From Hemileia vastatrix (taxonomy: Eukaryota > Basidiomycota > Pucciniomycetes > Pucciniales > Zaghouaniaceae): DNA of 64,000 nucleotides. The notes under the pieces were generated by a model. It was not told where the DNA came from and made no database searches. It was given only the letters and a program-made list of their open reading frames with translations. The stretch covers positions 3,318,501 to 3,382,500 of the forward strand of contig JASXTE010000009.1 in NCBI GenBank assembly GCA_030280995.1, written 5' to 3'. Numbering within the stretch: position 1 is the first letter of the stretch; each line of letters begins with the position of its first letter. Below are positions 44,880 through 55,556 of the stretch, in pieces. Position numbers and translations under genes: made by a program.

Positions 44880-45430
44880 TGTCAATGGGGACTGATGGTC
44901 TAGAAGATTCTTACAGAGGTCCAATGGGAGGATTAGGAGGATTACTGGGTTTTCAAAGTCAAAGTACGTATTTTTTTCTTTAATTTTATTTACTCAATTT
45001 AAAGAGGTAAAAATTGTTATAAATATTATTATTATAATTGATTAGATTTACATAGTAGTACAGACTAAGACAATGAATAAAAGTAATAGATATTTGTTTA
45101 GTATAGCAATGTAATAAAATAATTAAGTAATGATTGAATGTTCCAAAACAACAAAAAGAGGAGGCCTTTTATAGGCAAATGAGAGACAAACCATGGACTT
45201 AAAATTCTAAATACAGGAGCATGAGAGAAGAAGAAAAAAAATTCCAAGAAGACAATTTCAAATAATAAGATTGTTCTAAAAAGAACATGTTCACAATCTC
45301 TATTTACGGAATATGTCAAAAATAAATTGTTTTATTTAAAATTACAGTAAGTGTCAATTTTAAATAAGTAATTTGATTTTTTTGTATATAGTTATTTTTA
45401 TTCAAATATTAAATATTATTTTCAATATTA
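44880..45430 (-). mobile_element. LTR-A fragment (copy 3), truncated
   Basis: Minus-strand LTR-A homology: the 3' end TGTCAATGGGGACTG with TGGTCTAGAAG (44880 onward) and the TATA block GCCTTTTATAGGC (45164-45176, inverted). The 5' half expected to the right is missing where the H pol relic begins near 45430. No target duplication was found. Confidence 0.6.
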
Positions 45431-46532
45431 GAGTCATTACTTGGTAAAGTTAACCTTGATAACATACCCAAAATTGAGTGAACAATACCAGCCCTATAAA
45501 TTATTTTCATTCTTCCTCAGTATTCTTGAACAGCTGATTTCCATCTGAACATATGTCTTTTAGGTGTTTTCAAGTTCACAGGGATTTAACTGCACTGCAG
45601 GTAGTGACAAGTTCAAATCTCTGGTCATCCAGGTAATAATGAAGCTTCACTAGAGTCAAAACTACTTCTAAACACTCAAGTTGAGTGGAACCATATTTCA
45701 TTTCACTATTTCTGAAGGTTCTTGAAATATAAAAAATAACTACTTCTGATACTTTATCATTCATCACTTGTTTCTGATGGAGGGCAGCACCAAGACCAAT
45801 AAAACTGGAATCAGTGTATAAAACAAATGATTGATTAAAGTCAGGTAAAACAAAAATTGGTGCTGACATCAAACAGTGTTTCATAGTGTCAAAAGCTCTT
45901 TGTCTTTCACTATTCCAGACAAAAGCAACATCTTTTCTAGTCAATTGGGTAAGGGATAAGGCTATGCCTTGGTAATTAGTAATATAGTGTCTATAGTATC
46001 CACACATTCCCAAAAAACTCTGGAGCTCTCTAACTGTGGTAGGAGCCTTCACCTGTTTTATGGCTGCCACTTTGTTTTGGTCAACACATATCTGTAACCC
46101 TGAAACAACATGACCAAGTACTTTTAAATTCTGAAAACTAAATTTGCATTTCTTCAAAGCAAGTGTCATATTAATCTCATCTATCTTATGGAATACTTTA
46201 AACAGGTGGTTAAGATGGTCCTCAAATGTTTTAGAGAATATAATGATATAATCAATAAAAACCATCAACCATCCTTCAATTAATTCTTGATGGAATGTGT
46301 TATCCATAACTTTTTGAAAAACTGAAGGGGCATTTTTAGGGCAAAATGGCATCCTAACATACTTATAAATACCCATATGAGTAACAATCATCAGGAAGTT
46401 CTGAATATTCTTCTCAAAAGGTGCCTGGTGATATGCCTTGTTACCATCCAAACAGCTGATATATTTAGAACCTGGTAGGGTAGCATGTATAGAGCTAAAT
46501 CTGGGTAAAGGATAGATATCATCAACAGTATA
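45430..46532 (-). pseudogene. Chromovirus H: RT and RNase H part, left of Gypsy-C
   Basis: Minus-strand pol fragment with a 291-residue open stretch (46451-45576). RT motifs are GNKAYHQAPFEKN, MPFCPKNAPSVFQKVMD and VFIDYIIIFS, where the second catalytic Asp of YIDD is Tyr. RNase H follows (LYTDSSFIGLGAALHQ) and decayed sequence continues to about 45430. The altered active site alone would inactivate it. Its N-terminal continuation is at 55383-55556 on the far side of Gypsy-C. Confidence 0.85.
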
Positions 46533-47709
46533 TGTCAGTATAGTCTAGTATATAAGTATGATATAATAGTGTTATTTTATGGTCCTACTACTTATTAATA
46601 AATGATTTAGTGATTAAACCTCAGGGGAAGACTAATAAAATAGTTATACTCAAATAAAACTCACAATACTTGGATTTAAATGCGTGCTAGTGGTGGAAAA
46701 TAGAAGAATAAAATATAGTTATAGCTTTTATAAAGATAATATCAATTTATAAGGGCTTTATAATATATTTCTGAATGCTAATAATTTTATTGTAGTGTTT
46801 GTTTGAAGTGTAGTAATTGAATGATGATAATAAACCGTCAAAATCCCCCCTTACTTATACCCAAATCCACTGGAGTGCACAGACCTTCAATCCAGATGAT
46901 GTCACTGCTATTCCCGGCAATTACAGCACTGTGAGGGCCCATCACCTCCCCATGGCGTCCACTTCAAGCAGTTTCAACACCCAAACCTCCAGTAAGGACC
47001 CTCAATCACTATTAATAATAACACAGAGTCATACCATAAATAGAAAACCCAGATAAAAGCGAATACCATAAAGAAACAGGTAAAATAAATAATCAGAAAG
47101 AGATTTAATGAAACTAAAAGCATATAAAGGAAAAAAATAAAATGTCCAAGCCCCCAATAACATCCCCAAGCATCCACATTAACCCAGAAACATCCTTTCA
47201 ACCCATAAATCCGTGAATAACCATCCAAGGAAGTAATTTGAGTTGTCCAAACTGGGTGTATGCGCCTGATATAGGTGTCTATGCTTCTGTAGGCGTTGTG
47301 AGTCCACTGATTTCGTCCATATGACCTAAAATAAGCAGAAAAACAAAGGTTATAGGCTATTAAGGGGCTAAAACCCACTTATATACCTAAATATACATAA
47401 TATACTGCATATTTCACTGAATATGAGATTTATGTATACATATAAGCTTATGTATGTCAATAATTACTTCATATCACTTAAGATAAGTATATTATGACTC
47501 CATTAACACCTTAATAAGTACTATTAGTCTATGGATAAGCTATTTAAACTATTATAAATTATATAATAGAATAATAATTATATATATATATAATAAAATA
47601 ATATATATTATTATTTTAACCTTATTTTTAAGATATAAGCTTAATCTAGTTAAGGTTATCTTATTTTAAGCATAAGAAATACTCAGTCCTAAGGATATTT
47701 AGGCTGACA
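46533..47709 (-). repeat. Gypsy-C 3' LTR
   Basis: 1177 bp, from TGTCAGTATAGTC to GGCTGACA on the plus strand. It includes a GC-richer island (about 46850-47000) with an antisense open frame that is also present in the other LTR and, shifted, in Gypsy-D. Confidence 0.95.
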
Positions 47710-47721
47710 CTCCCTCACCCC
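47710..47721 (-). other. Gypsy-C polypurine tract
   Basis: GGGGTGAGGGAG on the minus strand, immediately upstream of the 3' LTR and preceded by a T run. Position and purine content fit plus-strand priming. Confidence 0.8.
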
Positions 47722-47867
47722 AAAAAAACAATAAAAAAAATGTTAAGACATTTTAATTAAAACTAAGGAGTGAAATTATAAAAAAAAATAATTTTTATAA
47801 TACATATACTGAATGAACAGTATTATTTAGATTTAAATTTTTTCAAGAGATTTTTAAGATCAGAGAT

Positions 47868-50800
47868 TTAATTTTCTGGAATCCACTGGTCATATTCACT
47901 TGATTTATTTTTAAATCTTAATAGATACTCAACTCCCTTTTCTTTAGTAAGGTGTCTCTTTTTAAGTATCTTTTCAATTTCTGCCTTTTCAACTATTTCT
48001 TCAGGTTGCTGTTTATGCCTTCCTGATCTTCTTGGAAATAGAGCAGTATCATTAGAATGGTATGGTTTTATAAGAGAAATAGGAAATACTGGATGTTTTC
48101 TATCATAAGGTGCATATAGAATAACCTCAACAGCATTATTACCAACCATCTTTTTAACTACAAATGGTCCAATGAATGGATCCTTCAATTTAACATTACC
48201 ATTAAAATTGAAATGTAGCGTTGAAATAAGGACTTCATCACCCTCTTTGAACATTTGTTCATTATGGGCTTTATCACATCTTTTCTTTTCATACTCAAAA
48301 GCCTTATTTATACATTCTTGAGCATGTTTTCTGCATAGTTCCTGCATCTGAAGAAAAGATTTAGTACCTGGATGAATATCCAATCTAGGTAACTTATTAA
48401 GAGTTTTAGCAGGGGTATTAGGTACATAACCCAACCATAACTCAAATGGCTTTTTGCCAATGACAGAATGTACTGTACTATTATATGCAAATTCTAAACC
48501 TGGGATAAGGGTTACCCAATCATGTGTGAATTTGTCATTGTCTTTAAAATTAAGACCCAAAGCACAGTATCTTCTTATCATATCTTCTAAGGTTTGTATC
48601 ATTCTCTCTGCTAGCCCATCAGTTTGTGGATGGTGTGCTGTAGAAAGTTTTAATTGACACCCTGAAACATCCATAAGTGACGTCCAGAACTCAGAAGTAA
48701 ATTTAGGATCTCTGTCAGAAACTATTGCTTTGGGGAAACCTGCTGTATTTAACATTTGTGTCCACCATAAAAAAGCTAAGTCCTTTGCAGAAACCTCTTT
48801 GTGGGTAGGAATAAATTTACACATCTTTGTAAATCTATCTACAATTACCCAGCAGGAGTTATAACTCTTATGCCCTGCTATTGGCAAACCTGTTACAAAG
48901 TCCATGTTAATGATTTCCCATGGAGCTTTTGGTTGCTCAATTTGTTGTAATAAATCAGCTCTTTTTCCTGTTAATCTTTTAGATTTTTGACAAGAATCAC
49001 ATGTTTCAACATATTTCTGAACATCCTCAGACATGTTAATCCACCAAGATGTGTTTTTTACCCTGGTTAATGTTTTATGATAGTCAAAATGACCTGCTAA
49101 TATATCATCATGACATATACTTAACATTAACTCCTTCATTGAAGGGGGAATTACAATTACATTACTTAATTTTTTCCTGTAATATATAAAACCATCCTCA
49201 ATGGAAACTTTTCCTTTTTCTAATGCCTCTTTATACTTAATTGGTAATGTTTTTATTAAAACATTCATTGAAGCATTAGATGGATCATTTAATATTGTAG
49301 TTAATTTACTTAAGTCAGGATCTGAATTATAATTATCAAGAATTGATTGCATGAATTCATCCTCAAGATCTACAATATAAATGCCATAAATGTTAATAAT
49401 CTCTGACTCAGGAACATAAGCAGGATTATCATCATTATTAGGCAGAGGTACTCTAGATAACAGATCTACATTAGAGTGCAAGGTTCCTGCTCTATGTGGA
49501 ATAGTCATCCGTCCTCTGTATTCTTGTACAGCTAATTGCCATCTAAACATGTGTCTATTAGGAGTTTTCATGTTTAAGAGTGACTTAACTGCACTACAGT
49601 CAGTGATTAACTCAAATTTTTGGTCCTCAAGGTAGTTATGTAGCTTTTCAAGAGCCCATACTACTGCCAAACATTCAAGTTGAGTAGCACCATATTTCAA
49701 TTCACCACTTCTCAGAGTACGTGAAATATAGAAGATTACTACTTCTGACATTTTACCTTCAATAAGTTGTTTTTGATGTAAAGCAGCACCTAGTCCAATA
49801 AAACTTGCATCTGTATATAATACAAAAGGTAATTGGAAATCTGGCAATCCCAAGATAGGAGCTGTCATTAAACATTCTTTTAACTTATTAAAAGCTTGTT
49901 GTCTTTCATTATTCCAAATGAAAGCTTCTGATTTCTTTATCAGTGTGGTCAGTGGTGCAGCAATTGATTGGTAGTCTTTTATATATTGTCTATAATAACC
50001 ACACATTCCAAGAAAAGATTGTACATCCTTCACATTTTGAGGAATGCCAATATTCTTTATGGCAGCCACTTTATTTTGGTCTACACATATTTGTAAGCCA
50101 GATACAATATGACCAAGCTTTTTTAAAGATTCAAACCCAAATTTACATTTTTTCAATGCAAGGGTCATTTTTATTTCATCCATTTTCTGAAATACTTTCC
50201 TTAAATGGATTAAGTGTTCATCAAAAGTTTTAGAGAACACTATGATGTCATCAATGTATACCATTAACCATCCCTCAATCATTTCATTATGGAATGTTAT
50301 ATCCATTAACTTTTGAAATACTGATGGAGCATTTTTTGGTCCAAATGGCATTCTGACATACTTATAAATTCCCATGTGTGTTGTTATCAACAAAAAGTTC
50401 TGTGAATTCTTTTCAACAGGAATTTGATGGTACCCTTTATTTCCATCTACGCAACTTATATATTCAGCACCTTTAAGGGTAGCATGTATAGAGGCAATCC
50501 TTGGCAAGGGATAAATATCATCTACTGTAAATGTATTTAATGCTCTATAATCACCGCACAGTCTTGCTTTATCTTGTTCATAAGAAATTAGCTCTGGTGA
50601 TATTACACAATATTTTGGTGTAGTTTCAACCTTCTCCAGAATGTTCATTTTTAATAACATCTTAATATTATCCTCTATGTCTTTCCTCTTCATTGGTGAA
50701 GCAGGGTATGGTTTCTTTTTAAGACTAGCAGGAATATTATCCATATCACAGGTTAAACTAATCTTCATTTCATGATCTTTTACAAGGCCAAGTTCATTTG

Positions 50801-51497
50801 TACCATGTGCAAAAGCCATTGGAAAAGCTTTAATTAATTCCAAAATATTATTTTTCTCAGTTTCACTTATCTGAGTGCCAAATGATGCTTTTAAAATTTC
50901 TGTTTCCAGATGTTCCATCTCATTGGATTCTCTTCCTTTAGACGGGGAATTTGTTACTGACTCAATGTGTAAGACTGTGTTAAAAGAATTTATTTTAAAT
51001 TTCCTTTTACCATTCATGCCAATTGTAAAATTGTTATTAGCAGGGTCTAATTTTACACCAAATTTAGTCAGAATATCATTTCCAATGATAAAACAGTTAC
51101 TACAATTAGTATTATCCATTACTACAAAGTCACAAGTTACCCTTACATAACCATGTTGGTGTTTAAAGAAAACAGCAGCATTGTATTTACCAATGGGGTG
51201 TAGTACTGATCCAAAACCTCTCCAATTTTTATTCTGAAGTGGTTCAAGCTTAAACTTATATTCACTATCAATTTTCTGTAATGTATTAGTGGAAACAACT
51301 GAACCAGCAGCTCCTGTGTCCAATACTATATTAACATTTTCACCAGAAATGATAGCTGGAACCATGATAGGTGTCATTCTAAAGTTATCAGCTTGTATAT
51401 CCTTAATGATTTCAGCATCCTCAAAATTCATTAAAGATTCATTTGAGTCCATATTTAATATTGGATTTTCAAAGATGGAAAAATCATCTTCCAACAT
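47868..51497 (-). CDS. Gypsy-C pol: protease, RT, RNase H, integrase, chromodomain
   Basis: An intact 1209-residue ORF. Retropepsin active site VLDTGAAGSVVS is near residue 58. RT motifs are CGDYRALNTFTVDDIYPLPR (about 310-330) and YIDDIIVFS near 413. RNase H starts near 562 (LYTDASFIGLGAALHQ). The integrase zinc module is near 795 (CHDDILAGHFD and CDSCQ). The core includes NMDFVTGLPIAG, VSDRDPKFTSEFW and QTDGLAERMIQ with the catalytic Glu near 962. A chromodomain is at about 1165-1208 (EIEKILKKRHLTKEK, WIPEN). The ORF begins downstream of the zinc knuckle because a one-base loss near 51610 breaks the frame, so the first ATG here is probably not the native start. A TAA after WIPEN removes about 20 residues present in Gypsy-D. 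Enzymatically it could be functional if expressed. Confidence 0.93.
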   Translation of the reverse strand: MLEDDFSIFENPILNMDSNESLMNFEDAEIIKDIQADNFRMTPIMVPAIISGENVNIVLDTGAAGSVVSTNTLQKIDSEYKFKLEPLQNKNWRGFGSVLHPIGKYNAAVFFKHQHGYVRVTCDFVVMDNTNCSNCFIIGNDILTKFGVKLDPANNNFTIGMNGKRKFKINSFNTVLHIESVTNSPSKGRESNEMEHLETEILKASFGTQISETEKNNILELIKAFPMAFAHGTNELGLVKDHEMKISLTCDMDNIPASLKKKPYPASPMKRKDIEDNIKMLLKMNILEKVETTPKYCVISPELISYEQDKARLCGDYRALNTFTVDDIYPLPRIASIHATLKGAEYISCVDGNKGYHQIPVEKNSQNFLLITTHMGIYKYVRMPFGPKNAPSVFQKLMDITFHNEMIEGWLMVYIDDIIVFSKTFDEHLIHLRKVFQKMDEIKMTLALKKCKFGFESLKKLGHIVSGLQICVDQNKVAAIKNIGIPQNVKDVQSFLGMCGYYRQYIKDYQSIAAPLTTLIKKSEAFIWNNERQQAFNKLKECLMTAPILGLPDFQLPFVLYTDASFIGLGAALHQKQLIEGKMSEVVIFYISRTLRSGELKYGATQLECLAVVWALEKLHNYLEDQKFELITDCSAVKSLLNMKTPNRHMFRWQLAVQEYRGRMTIPHRAGTLHSNVDLLSRVPLPNNDDNPAYVPESEIINIYGIYIVDLEDEFMQSILDNYNSDPDLSKLTTILNDPSNASMNVLIKTLPIKYKEALEKGKVSIEDGFIYYRKKLSNVIVIPPSMKELMLSICHDDILAGHFDYHKTLTRVKNTSWWINMSEDVQKYVETCDSCQKSKRLTGKRADLLQQIEQPKAPWEIINMDFVTGLPIAGHKSYNSCWVIVDRFTKMCKFIPTHKEVSAKDLAFLWWTQMLNTAGFPKAIVSDRDPKFTSEFWTSLMDVSGCQLKLSTAHHPQTDGLAERMIQTLEDMIRRYCALGLNFKDNDKFTHDWVTLIPGLEFAYNSTVHSVIGKKPFELWLGYVPNTPAKTLNKLPRLDIHPGTKSFLQMQELCRKHAQECINKAFEYEKKRCDKAHNEQMFKEGDEVLISTLHFNFNGNVKLKDPFIGPFVVKKMVGNNAVEVILYAPYDRKHPVFPISLIKPYHSNDTALFPRRSGRHKQQPEEIVEKAEIEKILKKRHLTKEKGVEYLLRFKNKSSEYDQWIPEN

Positions 51498-52780
51498 ACA
51501 GACTTCATTTTCATCACTATATGAGATATTGCTTTCATAATCACTTGATTCTTTACTTTTTTCAGTTTCAGTTTCAGATTCACGTTGATTTTCAACAAAT
51601 TTATGTTTTTCTCACATTTTTGACCTTTAACCCAAGGTTTGTTACACTTATAACAAGTATTTGTTTCATACTTTTTAGGTACTACAGGTGCAGTAGGTTA
51701 TTTCTGCTTCTCCTGAAGTGTTTTTGAATTCTGAGTTTTTACAGGTTCAACATTTTGCTTATAAGTGGAATACCTTGATTCATACTTATGGTTTAATAAT
51801 ATTTCATTGCAAATATTAATAAAGTCAGAATATTCAGTAACATTTAATGTTCTAGCTACAACAATGTCTCTGACAGATATAGGTAATTTGTATATTATCT
51901 TATCTTTCCATAAGTTAAAATCCATATGAGGCTCAATGGCTTTTAATATTTTGTTTAAATTCATTAAAATTACCATAGGTTTGTCACCATTCAACGGATT
52001 ATACCTAGTCTTCTCATACAGTCTCTGCTGAGTAAGCCTGAATTTAGAACCTCCAAATTGTTTTTCAATAAGTTGTTTCCATTCAGCCCAAGAGTAGTCT
52101 CTACCCTCACTTAAGACAGCTTCAAACCATAATAAAGCAACATCCTTAAATAAAGAAATTAATTTTGATGTTATCTCTTCATCTGGTAACTTATATGAGA
52201 ATTTCAAGTTGTCAATTCTTTGAATAAAATGTTTCCAATAAGAGCTGGCTTCCCCATCATAAGTTGGGTACTGATCTATCTTAGGCCAGTTCTTCTGATT
52301 GGATTTTATCTCACTAATCTTAGGTAAATTCAACAACTAATTCACTTTTGATAAATGGTCTTGTATTTCTTCCTGCACGGATTTGTGACTTACATTTTCA
52401 GATTTGACACTACCACCAGATGGTTTTAATTGTGGTGGTACAGGGAAGGAATGAGATTCACTTTTGCCAATGAAAGGATTATTATTATATTGATTATATT
52501 TATGATTATCCTGGTTCATCAGTAGATTGGCTGTTTCAATCTCAACTTTAGTTAATTTTTGTAGCACCTCAGAGACACTTTGATTTGTCTGGGCAAAAGA
52601 TAACTTTGTTCTTGATTCAGTTTTTAATAAATTTGTTTCATATAATTTCTCTAACTCACAAAATTTGTTTGAAAGGTCATTATATTTATTACTTAAGTAA
52701 TCATATTTAAAAGTTAGAGACAAATGTTCTTTCTCTAATTCTTTGTTGCGTGTTGCTAATTGAGAAATGTTTAATGTCAA
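51498..52780 (-). pseudogene. Gypsy-C gag region with stops and a frameshift
   Basis: Collinear with the gag part of Gypsy-A. 52780-52337 is a coiled coil (LATRNKELEKEHLSL, FCELEKLYETNLLKTES) that ends at a TAG after DHLSKVN. 52336-51698 is the gag core (QKNWPKIDQYPTYDGE, SYKLPDEEITSKLISLFKD) ending at a TAA where Gypsy-A has Lys. The zinc knuckle follows (CYKCNKPWVKGQKC). Then a run of five A residues near 51610 puts the pol in the -1 frame. The near-identical LTRs mean these lesions are recent or were already present in the copied RNA. Confidence 0.8.
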
Positions 52781-52783
52781 GGT

Positions 52784-53142
52784 TTAAATTGTATCACTAG
52801 TGAGCTTAACTGTCTGTTCCTCACAATCAGTCATTCTATTCCACAATGCTGAAACAATTCTATGGACAGTTGGATTATTGTTAAAATATTCCATGTCCTC
52901 CTTTTCAATTCTCTCACTCTCCTGTGAACTTCTCATCTCACTAGTAGGTGGTTGCAACTGAGGATTTACTGTATTATCATTGTATATAGTACTGTTGTTA
53001 TGGACAAAAGACAATTCAGGTGTATCTACTCTAAAACCTAAATTTCTTAAATCCTCCTCTATTTTTTGTACAGATTTAACATCAATAGAATTACCTATAT
53101 TGTAATTATCAGTATTTTGTCTAATCTGAGAGGGTAAGTTAC
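52784..53142 (-). pseudogene. Gypsy-C acidic segment between ORF1 and gag core
   Basis: Minus-strand open frame downstream of ORF1 and in the same frame as the gag coiled coil. It contains SVQKIEEDLRNLGFRVDTPE and ERIEKEDMEYFNNNPTVH, corresponding to the acidic part of Gypsy-A (EKIEYFLK). It ends in TAA near 52784. It begins across a GTAAGT that overlaps the ORF1 stop. Confidence 0.5.
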
Positions 53143-53604
53143 TTACCAAGGGATGGTTGCCAGTCCTGATTTTTGGCGCTTTTTTCCCTTGTAAGGGTGA
53201 GCTGAGGAAGTCAGATGAGGGGGTGGATCCCTGTTGCAACTGTGGCTTGTCCACTGTTGGTGAAACCAGTCCCATTTCCATTTTTCTACCAGGATTTTCT
53301 CCTGGGAGTGAGTGGACCCTCCTTGGGTAGGGGGTTGCTGATTTGATTGACTGGGCTGGCCTCCCTTTAATTCTGCCATTGCCTGATTCATCTGCTGAAA
53401 CCCTACCTTGCAATTGTTTTGCAACTGCTCTACTTCTTTGAACATGAGAGATTTTGATTCCTCCAACTTCAGAACCTGTTTGGCCAGGTGGGACAGTTGA
53501 TCCTGAAGAGGAGGAGACGTCTTTTTAATAGTTATCTTTTTTAAGAGGGCGTCCTTTTCCTCTATACTCATGCTTTCTGGCTGGGGGTACTGTTGTCCCT
53601 CCAT
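53143..53604 (-). CDS. Gypsy-C ORF1, short conserved gag-like protein
   Basis: 153 residues from the ATG of MEGQQYP to IPW-stop. It is the counterpart of Gypsy-A ORF1: the N-terminal helix SIEEKDALLKKITIKK, a predicted coiled coil (LAKQVLKLEESKSLMFKEV), a Gln/Pro/Ser-rich linker, the motif VEKWKWDWFHQQW and a basic tail SSAHPYKGKKRQK. The overlapping frame that carries YNTRSK (from an ATG at 53689) is closed by TAA after about 50 codons in this copy. This favours the ORF1 frame as coding. The stop overlaps CCTTGGTAAGT, a consensus splice donor, as in Gypsy-A. No named domain; a structural gag or RNA-binding role is inferred. Confidence 0.6.
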   Translation of the reverse strand: MEGQQYPQPESMSIEEKDALLKKITIKKTSPPLQDQLSHLAKQVLKLEESKSLMFKEVEQLQNNCKVGFQQMNQAMAELKGGQPSQSNQQPPTQGGSTHSQEKILVEKWKWDWFHQQWTSHSCNRDPPPHLTSSAHPYKGKKRQKSGLATIPW

Positions 53605-54184
53605 GGTGATGTCCTGGAAAGTTTTTGTTAGCTTTAGACCTGGTATTATAAGCAGGCTGTTCACTTACACTATCCTGGGGAGCACTCATATTGTTCAGAA
53701 TGAAAATATTTTACGTCTACAAAAGGAAAAAACTCTATGGAATTAGTAGACAAAAGATATTAGCAATTATATTACTAATAAAAAAGCAATGGAGCTTACC
53801 CTGAATTTATATCTTTATTTATTTAAATAAAATGTAAGAAAAATTCGAAAAAATCTGTTAAAAATATAATAATAAGTTTAACTAGACCTCTATAAGGATG
53901 AATAATTAGCTTACCAAGCTTTAGCCAAATACCAATTTAATTGGGTGTTATATTGGTGTCCAAATACCAAGTGAAATTGGGTTTATATTGGGTACAGTTA
54001 CTACTGTAAATATCTAATTTTTATGATAAAAAATTAGTACAATTATTATAAGGGTTCTTTTCCGCAATAAATGAGTTATGATGACCCACTAATATGCAGC
54101 AGACCCAAATATTTGGTTAATTTTGAGTTGTACTAAGGTAAAAATCACGTCCCAAGGCTTATACTAAATAATAAGTAAAATATA

Positions 54185-54200
54185 AGGAAAGACCCCCAAT
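54185..54200 (-). other. Gypsy-C primer-binding site region
   Basis: ATTGGGGGTCTTTCC on the minus strand, directly inside the 5' LTR and matching the Gypsy-A site at most positions. The tRNA was not identified. Confidence 0.5.
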
Positions 54201-55377
54201 TGTCAGTATAGTCTAGTATATAAGTATGATAAAATAGTGTTATTTTATGGTCCTACTACTTATTAATAAATGATTTAGTGATTAAACCTCAGGGGAAGAC
54301 TAATAAAATAGTTATACTCAAATAAAACTCACAATACTTGGATTTAAATGTGTGCTAGTGGTGGAAAATAGAAGAATAAAATATAGTCATAGCTTTTATA
54401 AAGATAATATCAATTTATAAGGGCTTTATAATATATTTCTGAATGCTAATAATTTTATTGTAGTGTTTGTTTGAAGTGTAGTAATTGAATGATGATAATA
54501 AACCGTCAAAATCCCCCCTTACTTATACCCAAATCCACTGGAGTGCACAGACCTTCAATCCAGATGATGTCACTGCTATTCCCGGCAATTACAGCACTGT
54601 GAGGGCCCATCACCTCCCCATGGCGTCCACTTCAAGCAGTTTCAACACCCAGACCTCCAGTAAGGACCCTCAATCACTATTAATAATAACACAGAGTCAT
54701 ACCATAAATAGAAAACCCAGATAAAAGCGAATACCATAAAGAAACAGGTAAAATAAATAATCAGAAAGAGATTTAATGAAACTAAAAGCATATAAAGGAA
54801 AAAAATAAAATGTCCAAGCCCCCAATAACATCCCCAAGCATCCACATTAACCCAGAAACATCCTTTCAACCCATAAATCCGTGAATAACCATCCAAGGAA
54901 GTAATTTGAGTTGTCCAAACTGGGTGTATGCGCCTGATATAGGTGTCTATGCTTCTGTAGGCGTTGTGAGTCCACTGATTTTGTCCATATGACCTAAAAT
55001 AAGCAGAAAAACAAAGTTTATAGGCTATTAAGGGGCTAAAACCCACTTATATACCTAAATATACATAATATACTGCATATTTCACTGAATATGAGATTTA
55101 TGTATACATATAAGCTTATGTATGTCAATAATTACTTCATATCACTTAAGATAAGTATATTATGACTCCATTAACACCTTAATAAGTACTATTAGTCTAT
55201 GGATAAGCTATTTAAACTATTATAAATTATATAATAGAATAATAATTATATATATATATAATAAAATAATATATATTATTATTTTAACCTTATTTTTAAG
55301 ATATAAGCTTAATCTAGTTAAGGTTATCTTATTTTAAGCATAAGAAATACTCAGTCCTAAGGATATTTAGGCTGACA
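54201..55377 (-). repeat. Gypsy-C 5' LTR
   Basis: 1177 bp, about 99.5% identical to 46533-47709. Followed by the GTATA duplication and then by the interrupted H pol. Confidence 0.95.
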
Positions 55378-55382
55378 GTATA

Positions 55383-55556
55383 AGTGTTTAATGCTCTATA
55401 ATCACCACATAACCAGGCTTTATCTTTCTCATAAGAAATTAAGACAGTTGAGATAACACAATATTTAGGTGTTTTAACTACCTTTTTAAAAATATTCATT
55501 TTTAAAAGGGTAGAGATATTGTCTTCCATATCTTTTCTCTTTGTGGGAGAAGACTG
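55383..55556 (-). pseudogene. Chromovirus H: RT N-terminal part, right of Gypsy-C
   Basis: On the minus strand it encodes KRKDMEDNISTLLKMNIFKK, TPKYCVISTVLISYEKDKA and CGDYRALNTYTV, the start of the RT palm. The sequence stops exactly at the Gypsy-C duplication, and the rest of the RT continues at 46532. The right edge is cut at 55557 by the Gypsy-F LTR, so H has been invaded twice. Confidence 0.9.

Larger units (their letters stand above)
46533..55377 (-). mobile_element. Gypsy-C, recent full-length chromovirus retrotransposon
   Basis: An 8845-bp element on the minus strand with a perfect 5-bp duplication GTATA (46528-46532 and 55378-55382). Both LTRs are 1177 bp and differ at about six positions by eye (99.5% identity), the youngest pair in the window. 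It has a PBS-like site, ORF1, a gag region with three stops and one frameshift, and an intact 1209-residue pol ORF. It is inserted in the RT of element H, between codons for NTYTV and DDIYPLP. Its LTR family (LTR-C) is shared with Gypsy-D. Confidence 0.96.

Noticed and set aside
46974..47378. 134-residue minus-strand ORF in the Gypsy-C LTR, also at 54642-55046
   Set aside because: Identical LTRs make its duplication uninformative, it is not intact in Gypsy-D, and it has no recognisable domain. The antisense ORF seemed the better candidate and is reported instead.
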